Origin: Hofstenia miamia
Taxonomy: Eukaryota; Xenacoelomorpha; Acoela; Hofsteniidae
Length of the DNA stretch: 64,000 nucleotides
Direction: 5' to 3'
Assembly (NCBI GenBank): GCA_900660155.1
Contig: CABFPE010001037.1
Coordinates: forward strand, 33,414-97,413
Below, in pieces: positions 44,640 to 56,364 of the stretch. The position numbers were made by a program, and so were the translations under genes. Below the pieces are notes generated by a model. The model saw only the letters and a list, made by a program, of their open reading frames with translations, had not been told where the DNA came from and ran no database searches. Position 1 is the first letter of the stretch. Each line of letters starts with the position of its first letter.

Positions 44640-46110
44640 TGGCAAACCTGTCAGAGGCCAACATGTTTCCCATAACAGTAAACTGAGCAATACTCAAAGT
44701 GTTGGTTGACACAGGTGCTGTTATTTGTTGAACATGCACAAGTGTGCAAGCAAACTGGGATACCAGAGAAAAGCAATGGAGAAAGCAATGCACAGATTGA
44801 TCAATGCCTCAGGAGATTACATGGATACCAAGGGTACCATAAAAAATGTAAATTTAAAATTTCCAAACACAATCTTCAAAAACACACTAGTGGTGGTAGA
44901 TACACAGAGAAACACCTTACCTTACTCATTTTGGGAGTGACTTCCTAGAGAAGTACAAATGCAAAATCAATTTCAGAAATCAAATGATTAAAATACCAGA
45001 GGAGGTAATATCAATACCCAACAAAATCAAACAGGATAAAACAGTCCATCTCAAACTTAAAGGAGATGTGCACTTGCTACCAAAACAATGGAAATACCAT
45101 GTGATCAAGACTGAAGACATACATGACAGTGAAATACTGATATACAATCAAATTGGATTAAATATGAGAAGGATACTGATACCAGCAAGCTTATGGGTGA
45201 TAAAAAATGGCATGGGAAGAGTCCCCATAATGAATTGTACAAACAGGATGGTGAACCTCAAGTGAGATAAGATAACAATATTTGGTGCAAAATTAAAGTT
45301 TAACAGAGAAATGCAGTGAAAGGGATGAATGTCGTTGTAGCACAAAAATTGGATGAGGAGGAGAAAACTTGAGACATACATGAAAAGGAGTATGAGCATC
45401 TATTGAGTGAGCAGATCAAACAATTATGGGATTTACTAAAATGACATGCACAAATATTCAATTTTGGAGAGATAAGTGTGGGCAAAGCAGTGATTGAAAC
45501 CCACAAAATAATAAAAACCATGAATGAACCAATATTATTACCAGTGCAACAAGTCCCAGAGCACATGCAGGAGGAGTATAACAACATACTATAAAAGTTG
45601 ATAAGCAATGGAATCATCTGACCAAGTGAAAGTCCCTACATGGCACCCACAGTGTCCACAGTGTTTGTGAGAGAAGGAAAGAAACATGGACTATGCATCA
45701 ACTTCAGGAAATTAAATAATTTTACAAAGAAGGATGCATACCCATTACTGCATATTGAAGATAAACTAAATGAAGCAGCTCAAAACAAATAATTCACAGC
45801 CCTGAATCTATGCAAGGCATATTGGCAGGTAAGGATGGAGCCTGATGACATTGAAAAGACAGAATTCATAACACCTTATGGATTGTAAAAATGGGCCTAT
45901 ATGGCCTTTGGATTATGCAATGCACTGGCAACCTTTCAGAGGTATATAACTAAGGTGTTAACAAATGGACATCACCAAGCAGGGAAAGGCTTATCTGCAT
46001 ACATTGATGACATCATGATAGCCAGCAAAACTATAGGAGAACACATCAAGAAATTGGACAGAACACTTACAGTACTGTGTAATGCTGGACTGAGAGTAAA
46101 TGGAAACAAG
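44640..46110 (+). pseudogene. Gypsy B protease and reverse transcriptase (5' truncated)
   Basis: Protease: LVDTGAVIC at about 44704-44730, ending at a stop, then YMDTKGTIKNVNLKFPNTIF and TLVVVDTQRNTLPYSF (44725-44940). RT: ESPYMAPTVSTVFVREGKKH, LCINFRKLNNFTKKDAYPLL, FTALNLCKAYWQVRMEPDD (motif A with Asn at the first Asp), YMAFGLCNALATFQRYI, and SAYIDDIMIASKTIGEH with YIDD intact (45901-46110). About eight stops or shifts interrupt it. The frame breaks at NGNK, where a 2.85-kb insertion begins, and resumes at 48964 with CEILRTRITFLG. No gag or 5' LTR is present upstream. Confidence 0.82.
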
Positions 46111-48957
46111 TTAGTGGAGTAGCATTGTTGTATCATGTGAACTGGTGATCAAGAGGCCTATGTAATTTAAAAGACATGCTCAAAAGGCTCACTTTGCTTG
46201 CCTTTTGAGCCTTTTTCAAATTGAGAAAATTTTGATTTGGACATTCTTTTGGTGTATCCTTTGAACTTGGTATGAAGTGAATTGTGATTTAATAAAATAT
46301 TTTCATTTCTGGTGTGTACTGCAGAATGAATTGCAATCAATTATATATTTCTTTAGCTTCACAGCTAAAATAGCAACATTAGTTTCTTTCTTAGTTGTAC
46401 TATGAATATTTTGAGTATGCATAAATATCTCCATTTGATTGTTTAATGGTAAACCAAGAAATGTTTTAATATTGTTCCAGGTTCCTGATCCCCCTTGAGT
46501 AATGTACTCAAGCATTATCTGCTTAGGAGCAGGGGTATCATGAGAGAGCTGACTCTCACTCATTGTTGCCAGGCTAATTCTACACTTACTACATAATACA
46601 TTTCTTAAATGGTAAACTAAATAATTTTTTAAAGATTTCTAAATATATAGTCCCTCTTAAGTAAGGTGCTTATGTATTAACTGCTCAAGACTAGTGGTCT
46701 TATAAAGCTGACCCCATTCATTGTTGCCAGTCTATTTCTACATTGACTTCAAAAAACCTTTTCATTAAAATATATCCTATATAGTTTAAATTTCATTTGT
46801 TAGGTCAAACTGTTGGAAGTGATGCTAAGCCAACATTTTAATTTAAAATTTGTAAAATGAATACACTACCATATATTTTGGAATGAAATTGTAATTTTAA
46901 TAATTGTTTATATTGATCTGGAATGTTGTCTCAAATAGGTATTAAAATATGGATATGCAGAAGCAAAATGCAAAATATGGTTACAACTTCAACTAAGAAA
47001 ATCATTTTCACTTAGTTTTGAATTTTTTGTAATTTGGTCTAAAATAACTAAGCAAAATTGTATTTTTTACAATAAAAGTTATGTGGTGGAAGTGACACTA
47101 AGCAAATATTTTAAATTAAGCTTTGTAAATTAAATACACTACAATATACTTTAAAATGAAAATGTAAATTTAATTGTTATATAGATCAGTAATGTTGTCT
47201 GAAGTGGGTATTAAAGTATGGATATGTAGAAGCAAAATACAAAATATGTTTATAACCTCAACTAAGAAAATCATTTTGATTAATTATTATTGCACTTTTT
47301 TGTACTTTTGTTTAAAACAACTATGCAAATTTTGTATTTTTTAAATAAAATTGTCTTGATTCTTTTTTCTAATAATTGTTGTTTTATATGTTTTTGCAAA
47401 TTCAATGTCAATGGTTTTTTCTAAAATATATGCAAATGAATGAAAATTTAAAAACTTGAAATTTTTAGATAAAAACAGTTGAATAAAAGATAACTTGTTT
47501 ATGTATTCAAGCATTAAGATAGAAATTTATTGGTTTTAAGTGGAAAAAAATAATTTGTTTTATGGGCGTAGAGATTTATTGCTGCTATTAAACTAATTTG
47601 AATTCTTTAACTGTATCTAATTAACATCAAATAGTACAAGGAAAATTTGCTTTAATTAATGATATTAAATATGACCATTACTAAAATTAAAAAATACTTA
47701 AAAACTTTAATTTTTTACTACAATTAAATTAATAATTTGATTTAAATGTCTTAACTATTCTTTAAAATTACTTTGATTTGCATGTAAACACTATCAAATG
47801 CTATTAGATTCTTAAAATTTATAAAAATATTGTAAGTATATTCAGGCTGCACTTCTCCAAATTTTATGGCTTCCAGGATCATTGCTGTGTTATATTACCT
47901 GAGGCAAAGAAATGACTTACTTTGTTTCATTGCTTATCTTCCAAGCTGTTAAAGCTTATTAGTTTCATTTAAAAAATAAGAGATTAACATTTTTAAGTAC
48001 ATTTACACATGCAGATTCTAAATATGAAAGCACTGTTTCATTTTAAAAAGACCCTAATGAGTGGTTTCAATATCAATATTGCAAAGTTAAGGTTTTTGGA
48101 ATTTTGGGAAAATTGATTTTTAATGTTATTTATTGTATTACAACAAATATCTCAAAGTAAAAATTTCCAACTTTTGAATTTTGAATCTTAAGAATAAAGT
48201 TTTTTAGTTGAAATTTTTGAAACTTTGCATATTGGGACAGGACTGAAAAATTAGAATCTCCTTTCAAAATTGCACATTTTGGCATAAAAATCTTATTCAT
48301 AACTTCATTAAATCAAAATTTATTAAAGAAAATATCTTTTCTGAAAAATTAGCCCAGCTCTGGCCAGCCTAACTCAGCCAATATTGATCTTAGAGCTAAA
48401 ATGCGGAGAAATAATTTTTTTCTTTGAAATTTGCTACTTAAAAATTCAAATTTTTGATATAGCCTGCTAAATTATAATATCTAAGGGCCAACCTTTGTTT
48501 TCAAAGCAAACCTTTTTTAGAAAAATTATTAGCTGTGTGAAATTTTTGTTGTGAAATTTTTAGACAATTCTGATAAACATTCAAATCACTAGAGTGAAAA
48601 AACAAAAAAGTTTTTTTTCAAATAAATGGTATAAAATTTAAAAATTCAGTTTTATTAAAAAATTTATATGAACTACTAATGTTGGGAATTTGAAAAAACT
48701 TAATTTTCAAATTCCATTGTCAATTTTATGTATGAGCTCTCTCCAAATATCATCAATCACAGCAAAAAATTATTTTCTTGCTTTAAGACGCAATTTTGAC
48801 ATGTTCAGGCTTGTAAAAGGCTTAAAACCTTCAGCTTGCAGAACTCTATAAGCCTGCACAATTTCTTGTTGATAGCTGCAATAATGACCAAGCAATATTA
48901 AAAAATTTGTTTTTCAAGAAATTTTGAGGGATTATAGAAAGTAACTAACATTGCTTA
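46111..48957. mobile_element. 2847-bp insertion in gypsy B, type unknown
   Basis: The gypsy RT runs NGNK up to 46110 and continues CEIL from 48964. AACAAG flanks the insert on both sides (46105-46110 and 48958-48963), a 6-bp target duplication. The insert has no clear inverted ends or LTRs. A minus frame 46563-46303 (MSESQLSHDTPAPKQIMLEY…) could be the start of a gag-like ORF but resembles no family I can name. The rest is AT-rich and carries two local duplications (46523-46745 and 46815-47345). Confidence 0.65.
46815..47345. repeat. Diverged tandem duplication, period about 273 bp
   Basis: The segment beginning GGAAGTGATGCTAAG (46815) recurs as GGAAGTGACACTAAG (47088). Both continue with shared ATACACTAC(C/A)ATATA, GTATTAAA(A/G)TATGGATATG and AACTAAGAAAATCATTTT. 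A separate duplication of about 60 bp (CATTGTTGCCAG) lies at 46523-46575 and 46688-46745, period about 167. Confidence 0.8.
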
Positions 48958-50730
48958 ACAAGTGTGAAATCCTAAGAACAAGAATAACATTCCTAGGCAG
49001 GGAGATCCAATACAGCATGAACAAAATGAAGGAAGATGAAAGACAAATGATAAAAGACAACAGCAAACCAGAATCATGGAAAGATCTGAAACAAATAATG
49101 GCATTCTTTAATTTCTATGGGACTTTCATCCCAAGATTAGTTAATAAGTCAGTGAAAATGATGAACCTCCTGAGGAAAACGTGCCCTTCATATAGATGTT
49201 GCAAGAGCAGGGGGAACTAGATCAGATAAAGATGGAGTTAGCTAAGATGCCATCACTCAATACACCCAACTACTCAAAGAGGTTTATACTTGACTGTGAT
49301 GCAACTAAGTTTGCCATTGAAGCCTGCCTGGCACAAATTAAAAACAACCAAGAAGAACCACTACAGTGGTTTAGCAGAATGTTGAGGGAAGCTGAAAAGA
49401 AATATGGATTATCTAAACTAGAAATGCTTACACTTGTAGGGAGTGTAAAATATTCAGGCATTTCCTTATTGGGAAAGAGTTTATTGTAAGAAGTTCTCAG
49501 GCAACAAGTCTTCCATGGTTTTGTGATTGATTGAGTTCCTCAGTATCTACAGATTCATGATAGAGCATAGAAAGAGAATGCTGCATGCTATAGCTGATTT
49601 CTTGATGACACTACCTGAATACCAGAGAGATGTGCCAAAAGAGGATGGAGAGAAAGTAAAATTTGAGTTCTTATCACACAACCAATACAAAGAGCTCCCA
49701 GAGATTAATGTAGAGAAGAATGGGCCTGCAATACTCCCAATTACAATCAAAGAAGAAATCAAGGAAAAGGAGATAATCCAAAAGCAGTATGCTGATAATA
49801 TGCTGGAACAAATATGAAAGAAGATAGAGGTATGGGGAACAACATTAACTAGAGAAGTAAAATCCTTCTTCAGAAGATACTATTGGAAAATCAATAACAA
49901 TGGATTACTATACACAGATAGACAGAGCAGGAGAATCACAATACCAGAATATTTCAATAGAAAACTAGTACAAAGGATACATGAGAAGGGATGGATGGGA
50001 ATAACCCAATCAGAAATGATATGTAATTCAAAATATATAACAATCACAATATGGAAAATAGTCAACAATGTCATAAACAAATACATAATCTGCCTTCTCC
50101 ATAACAAACTACACTTCCTGAAGCAAAATGCACCATTGGAAAAAATATTCACAACATCACAAATGAAATCATACAAATGGATTTGGAAACATTGTCAAAG
50201 GATGACAGAGTCTACCAACATGTGCTAGTTATGATCAACAATTTTATGAGCTATTGAAGGATAATCTCACTAGACTCAACACCAGCAAAAGTGGTAGTTG
50301 AGAAGATAGTAAAAGAATGGATACTGAAGTTTGGGCCAATAGAGAAGATCATCACCAATAGGGGAGTGCAGTTCAGTTCAAAAGCAAGCTATTTGAAGAA
50401 CTAATGAAGCTGATGGAATTCAAGCATGGAAAAACTACTGTATACAATCTGCAAGCAAATGGAGCTACTGAAAGACTATATCAGACACTAATTAAACTAA
50501 TATGAGTGATCACAGCTTGAGTGGAAGGCAGACAGTGGGGTCAAGTGATGGAGATGATAAAATATTTTTATAATACTGTGGTGCACTCAACAACAGGAAT
50601 CACACCCTTCAAGGTGATGTTTGGCAGAGAGGTATCAACTCCACTATTGATGCAATATACAAATTACTATAAAGAAATTGATAATGAATACATCAAGATA
50701 CTCAAAAATCAAATGATGGAGGTCCATTAG
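48958..50730 (+). pseudogene. Gypsy B RT end, RNase H and integrase
   Basis: Continues the element after the insertion: CEILRTRITFLGREIQYS, KPESWKDLKQIMAFFNFYGT (connection), RFILDCDATKFAIEACLAQ (RNase H with Asp), EEPLQWFSRMLREAEKKYGL; then the H2C2 region (RRYYWKINNNGLLYTDRQSR … YIICLLHNKLHF, one Cys of the CxxC pair lost). The integrase core has MDLETLSKDDRVYQHVLVM (first Asp), KIITNRGVQFSSK (Asn at the second Asp), ANGATERLYQTLIKL (Glu) and STTGITPFKVMFGREVSTPL (to 50730). Many stops, so it is inactive. Confidence 0.82.
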
Positions 50731-51341
50731 ATGATGTGCAGAAACATGAAAAGATCAGCAGTTAAGCAGGAAATGAACTTCAATAAAAACCTATATGGCA
50801 AGCCTCATAAAGTAGGGACTTAGTCTAAACATACAGAGTTAAGAAGGAAAAAGACATAAACCAGGTCAAAAAACAAAGATTCTTTTCAACAGGTCCTTTC
50901 ACTGTGGTAAAAACATTATTGAGCAACTGCTACAAATTAAACATTTGAGATCATACACAATAAGAACCAGAATTATTACATAATGATTGACATTGCCAGT
51001 GTAGACAAAGAAGAGTTCAATGATCAAGTATATTATAAAATAAATGAATGTGAAATTTTACCCCACATAATGCCTCAAAGAGAGGCCAAAAATAAAAATC
51101 ATTGTGACCCTGATATATGAGATTTAAATGGGGTAACTATGTTTAGGTCACAAGATGAAGAGAAGGACAGGAGATCCTTCAGAAGAGGGGCAATGAAGGA
51201 GAGTTCATCAAATGTAAATTCCAAGACCTCAAAGAGAAAAACAAATACCAAACCAAAGGTTGAGAATACTGAGAGACTGCAGCAGCAATGAGCAGAATCA
51301 CAATCCACTAATGCAGAGCAAATGCAAAGGTTCTGAAACTG
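50731..51341 (+). other. Gypsy B, integrase C-terminal and linker region (decayed)
   Basis: Plus frames include KINECEILPHIMPQREAKNK (about 51030-51090) and a Lys/Ser-rich stretch (51110-51290). They are equivalent in position to 57170-57650 of element C. No domain is named. Confidence 0.45.
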
Positions 51342-51974
51342 GTGGAACAATCACAGAGAGTAGCATCCAGGGCAAATTTAAAGGCTCTGAGAATGTTACC
51401 CATTGACAAAAATGATCTATTGATCATTCACATACTAAAAGATGTGGAATACATAAAAAATCTATCAAAAATGATTGACAAAGCAATGATGATGTCCCAC
51501 ATAGAGAAAGTCCAACTTGTGATAATAAGCAGCAGAGAAAATAGGACAGCAACAGACAATATACAATAAATGGCAGAAAGAATGCAGAATATATTTACTA
51601 TTGATAATGCAAACACCCAAAAAATGATATCATTATTAATTGAGATTGACCTAATGTTAGATCATTGGACACCATCACATAAAATAATGGTCAAACTGAA
51701 AATTGCAGTGGACATGTTCCTAGAAGTGCAGACCATAGAGACTATGGGATTCATAGAAAATTTGGAATGAGTAATGGACGTCAATGTAAGATGCAGAATA
51801 AAACCAAGAAAGGAATTCCTCCAGGAGTTGCAAGAAGTTTGGAGAGAAATGAAAGCAGAGCAGACAAGAAATGAACCCTGGCCAACAATAAAGATCACAA
51901 TGCCAACATCCAGATACCCCAGTTCAGTAGACAAAATTTTAGATGAAATCAAAAGAAGTTACAAACACAAGTAA
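51342..51974 (+). pseudogene. Unknown post-pol ORF of gypsy family B/C, copy 1 of 3
   Basis: One frame of 211 codons is interrupted by only two stops (51567-51569 and 51768-51770). Recognisable blocks shared with 58401-59113 and 59167-59856 are KNDLLIIHILKDVEYIKN, HIEKVQLVIIS, and VWREMKAEQ with EPWPTIKITMPTSRYPSSV. The shared pattern is a hydrophobic strand, a second strand of type NI-LVII about 35 residues later, and a conserved W...KA(E/D)...WP.I.(I/V) block near the end. I recognise no known retroelement domain. Position (after integrase, before a possible envelope-like ORF) suggests an accessory protein of the element; function unknown. Confidence 0.6.
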
Positions 51975-52014
51975 ATTTCCAGAGCATATTCCAAAACCCA
52001 AATGCCTGTTCATT

Positions 52015-53016
52015 AAATATCAAAGCACTGCATGGATCATTGCAATTCTTCTAACATTGGATAAAACATATGTGCCTAATTGAAAGATGCACTAGGCTCA
52101 AGATCACAAGTGAGAAACATTTTGAAATAGCTATATCACAAATATTTAGAAATGTAAAAAACTGGCTGCTGGCAAACATAAAGTCTCCAGTTAAAAGCAG
52201 AAAGGCCACAGCACAGTATGAGAAACTATTCATACAAATAACTAACAAGAAGACATTCATAGAAAAGCTCAAATTAGGCATTTGCCCCACAGAAATCTAC
52301 ATATTCTCAAAGAAGACCAAGAAATATATGTGGGGCACCACAGCAGATCAACTCTTGCAACAATTTGAAAAACAACCATGGTTGACAACAAAAAGGATAA
52401 TCAGAAGAGAACATGTGAGCACAAGAGGTTTGGTGCTAAGATTGGCCAAAATTAACATAAATAAGAAATCCCAAACAATGATAGAAAAGTTCATTGATGA
52501 TTACCCATGCTGTTCATTTATTAGAATCCTCAAACAGAAGAGGAGAATAAAACATGGCAACAAAGATGAGATTGTAAACATTATTGAGATAATACCAAAA
52601 ACCCCAAAAGACATCAACAATTAGGAATTCCTACTTAGTTCATCTGTGATTGAAATGTCACCAAAACACTGAAAGCAATTGATAATCCAACATAGAGAAA
52701 TGGAAAATGGAAAATATCCACACAAGCATTACAGTGGATAGAAACACATGATGATTGATACCCCATACAGAAAATGATCAAATGGGAGGAGAAGGAAAAA
52801 AATCACTGGCAGTATTACTAACCACTCAATGAATTGCTTTCAAAGTTGGTAATGAAGTACATTTACACTGAGGCCTTCACAGAAAAAGATCTTGACAAAT
52901 TAGTAAGGATGAAAAATCAAGTTGCAATAGATGTCAAATGTATCACCATAAAACTCACAATCAGGGCAGAGGATGCAAAATGCCTGAGCAAAGCTGGATT
53001 GACTGCTAAATTCTGA
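52015..53016 (+). pseudogene. Possible envelope-like ORF of gypsy B
   Basis: It starts with a hydrophobic segment TAWIIAILLTLDKTYVP (52024 on), followed in another frame by 52070-52624 (184 residues, Lys-rich; NVKNWLLANIKSP, WLTTKRIIRREHVSTRG) and 52834-53016. A hydrophobic segment of similar position opens the ORF at 59832 (CTIIILICLSNDTTLTLP) in element C. Location downstream of pol and a signal-peptide-like start suggest an env-like gene of an errantivirus-type element, but there is no clear cleavage site, fusion peptide or anchor. Tentative. Confidence 0.35.
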
Positions 53017-53236
53017 GATGGAGCAGTATCCAAGAAGTGTAACTACCTGGTGACAATTGGAATAGTTAAAGCTGGTGCAACATGTGGGACAGACAGAGCA
53101 ACAGAGTAAGCAACAAAATCAGAACTACTTATATGTAAACCCCCCAAAATCACTTAAAATACTGTTGATCATGCCTAAATGGAAGGTCAAGGACAAAGAA
53201 CTCATAAGACTTCCAATGCACAAGGAGAACTCATAT

Positions 53237-54231
53237 TGCAGGGTCACTCACAGCCACTATTTAAATTATTTAAATTATTTCTGATTAATTTGGCACTCTA
53301 GTTTAGTGATTATGTCATCATGACAAAATGATTGTTGCTATTCATTTATCAATCCATGATTGTTTAATTCTTTGTAATTCTTTGTATTTTCAAGTGCAGT
53401 TTTATGACCATTTTATTACTGTCCCCTTGATCCAACTCATAAGTGTTAATCCTCATTTAATTTACAAGGGAATTTTATGCAATGTTTTGTAAACACATAA
53501 CAGGTAATAATTTGATGAAATTGTTATAAATATGTGAGGAAACTGTAGCAATTGCACATTATAATTTGTCTCACTTCAATTGTGTTTGATCTTTTTTTAT
53601 TTATTTATATGCTAACCCCTTTTAGATCTTTATGGATTTTCGTATAATAAATCTTGCTTAAGATCTGGCAACAATTTGGGAGTTACTCCACAAGTCTCTG
53701 GGGTGAAAACTAACCCCTTAACAGTTGGCAGCCCAAATCATGGTTGCTTTAGGTTATGGCTATGTGTACAAGCAGGGAATAACATCTTTTAGCTTGATCA
53801 TTTCATTTTGTACATGCACTTAATAGCAACACACTGCAAATATACTATGCTGTTGGCAAATGTGAATGCACAGTAATTATGTGCCTTTTGTTTTATTATT
53901 TATTTACATGAGCTGAGATAACAGAACTCTGAGCTAAATTGTTTATTTGAGCTAGAAATTAATACTTGAGATACACAATTGGCACCTTGGCAAGTAAGGA
54001 TGGCTTCATGGATATGGCTTTGGCATGATGCCATGTGAATTGGTCACTGCTGGAAGTTTGTTATCTGTGGATAGTTTCTTTCTTTCTTTAGTGAATCAGT
54101 GAACCACCAATGTTCTTTCTTTTGCTAGAACACAGGTCACTCTCTACAATGGTAGCCTCTGCCACCTTTGATATTAACTCTTGAGTTTCTCAGTACCACT
54201 TCAGTTGCCAGAGCATACCCATGATTCTACA
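53237..54231 (+). repeat. LTR of gypsy C (995 bp), probably shared with gypsy B
   Basis: It runs from TGCAGGGTCACTCA to GATTCTACA. It matches 61645-62561 along its length, apart from about 78 bp missing from the other copy near the right end. A primer-binding site follows at once, so it is the 5' LTR of element C. The sequence on its left is the end of element B of the same family, in the same orientation, so it can also be B's 3' LTR: a B-LTR-C tandem. AACAGGTAATAATTTGATGA and AAATATGTGAGGAAACTGTA lie inside both copies. Confidence 0.8.
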
Positions 54232-54250
54232 TGGTGACCCTGACGTGATT
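54232..54250 (+). promoter_or_regulatory. Primer-binding site, tRNA-Trp type
   Basis: TGGTGACCCTGACGTGATT starts directly after the LTR's terminal CA. It matches the complement of the 3' end of animal tRNA-Trp (TGGTGACCCCGACGTGATT), the site also used by avian alpharetroviruses, with one mismatch. Position and sequence agree; this fixes the LTR end. Confidence 0.8.
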
Positions 54251-54747
54251 CTCAGCAAATTGGAGTGTCAGTCAAACTCTCTACTCCATTCTGTTGAAGT
54301 GTGCAGGTGAATTGATTCCTGGAGATGTATTCCAGTCTTGAAGCTTGCATGCATACCAAGGTGGTCATCTGATTTCACCTGGTGATTGTGAAGTGATACA
54401 GAACTGTCACTTATTTCCTTACTGTATTTGGTTTTGTTCTTTCTCTTTGGTGTGAGCTGATTGGGATAGTTCTTTTCCCTGGCCTTGAATCAACTTCATT
54501 ACCTATTGATGCATAACTTTACTTCTTATGTTATTTTTACACTGCTTTGAAGCTGTCACCAAGCTTTGACGTTATTTTTGCTTGTTTTTGGTTGTTACTT
54601 TGTTGTCTCATTCTTCAAGAATTTGGATTTATTACAGTACCCTACACTGTGCTGCTTACTGGAAACCATTTTTGTTTCTCCAAACTCAGTTGGAGTGTTC
54701 TCTCAAATTGTCAGAATTGTTTTTTCTGAATTTTCTTATAGTTTTGA

Positions 54748-56364
54748 TGGATTTTTCTAGTTTTTCTCATAATGAGACTCCCACTCAGGGTTTCCCTTAT
54801 GTGAGCAATGGCAGCCTGAACATGCCCCTCACACCAATTGAATTAATTCATTAGTTGATTTATCTTCTCCTACTCATGTTACTCAGTCACTGCCTGTGAC
54901 TTTTCACCTTTCACCTTTAGATCCATTTTGTCTTTGTCCTCTGTCACCACCTTCCCCAGAGCCTCAGCCAACTGAGGTTGAAAGACTTAGAGCATCAAAC
55001 TGATCAATGTATTGCCTGCAAACAACACATCAACTCATGGCAGATCAAGTTACAATGGCATGCTACTGAGGCCTCTCAGAGAGAAAGCACCTTCTTGACT
55101 CTATCACTGCATTGACAACTCAAATTGATAGCTGCAGCAAAACACTCCTTGTTCTTCTCCCTCCTTGCCCAGACATTCTGAATGCGTAACTTGTGATGTG
55201 CTAAAAGAAGCTTTGGATGCTTTTTCCAAACAACTTTCTGATCATGTTTCACAAATGATTTCAGCACACCTGCCTAGTGCCCCTGTAGTAACTACCACTA
55301 CTTCACTGATGCCACAAATTGTTAATCCAGCCACTTCATTTACAACTGGAGGTCCCACCTTTACACAATCTGCTATCACCCACATTTCTACTTTGCCCAC
55401 TGTTGCCACTCCAAGTCCATATGCTCTGAGTGCGACAGTTTCACCTCCAGCACCAGTCAACATTTGTGTCACTCCTATGGTCTCAACTTCAGCTTTGCCC
55501 CCACTACAGAATAGTCATGCTGTATCTGCAACAGTGAGTGGGCCATGATTTACCCAATCAATTTTGCCCACAACCACTATTGGGAACAAAACCACCAATC
55601 TATTCAATTGACATTACATCCTTCCCAAAATTACCTGAAAGATTGATGAAATATCACAGTTCTTTTGAAGAGTGGTTCTTCTTTTTTGAATTAACAATGA
55701 GGCAGTATAAAGCCACTCAAGATTCTGCTGCTGCACAATTTCCTACTTACTTACAAGTTCTCACATATAACCAATATATGATGCTTGATCAAGACGTCAA
55801 AATGAACTACCAGCTTCTAATTGGTTATTTTGAGGACCACTACAAAGCTCCTCCTATCAAACATCAATATAAGACACTGCTTTACAATCTCTCATTTAAG
55901 AAGGGTGATGATGTCTGTACTTACATTATGCAAGTTGAAAGATTGTTTTGCTTAAGCAAACTAACACCTGAATACTTGAAGCATGATCTTTTCTCATACA
56001 TCTGTTGGGGCTTTCTGCCCAATATTCACAGTCATCTTGAATTAAAGTGTGATCCCAAAGATGACCTCAACCTGATTATTCAAAAACTATTGCCATTGTC
56101 TACATGCTTCATAACACCACTTGCATCAACAAAGATGCTGGAGAGCTTAAAACTAGTTCCTTGACTCAGAAATCTCATGCTTCATCAAGCACTACTGCTC
56201 CCAAGCCAAAGACCAAACTTGAGCAAACTAATTGTTTCTGCTGTGGTCAGAAGGGCCACACCAAGCCTCAATGCCATGCTGTAATTCACTTAGTTGCCAA
56301 TGGTGATGGCTTTGTCATTGACAAGCCTGATCTGCCTGTCAGTTCTGCCAATCCATCAAACTAG
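54748..56364 (+). pseudogene. Gypsy C gag (capsid and zinc knuckle)
   Basis: A likely start is at 54748 (MDFSSFSHNETPTQGF). After stops comes a Thr/Pro-rich segment (55165-55548), then the capsid 55538-56161: FPKLPERLMKYHSSFEEWFF, AAAQFPTYLQVLTYNQYMML, KMNYQLLIGYFEDHYKAPP, DDVCTYIMQVERLFCLSKL (retrotransposon gag type). A nucleocapsid zinc knuckle CFCCGQKGHTKPQC (C-x2-C-x4-H-x4-C) lies at about 56236-56280, in an overlapping frame (56104-56364). Frames change between segments, so it cannot make one protein. The stretch 54251-54747 upstream is untranslated leader with no feature. Confidence 0.8.

Noticed and set aside
55242-55472. Minus ORF of 76 codons
   Set aside because: Antisense of the Thr/Pro-rich gag segment.
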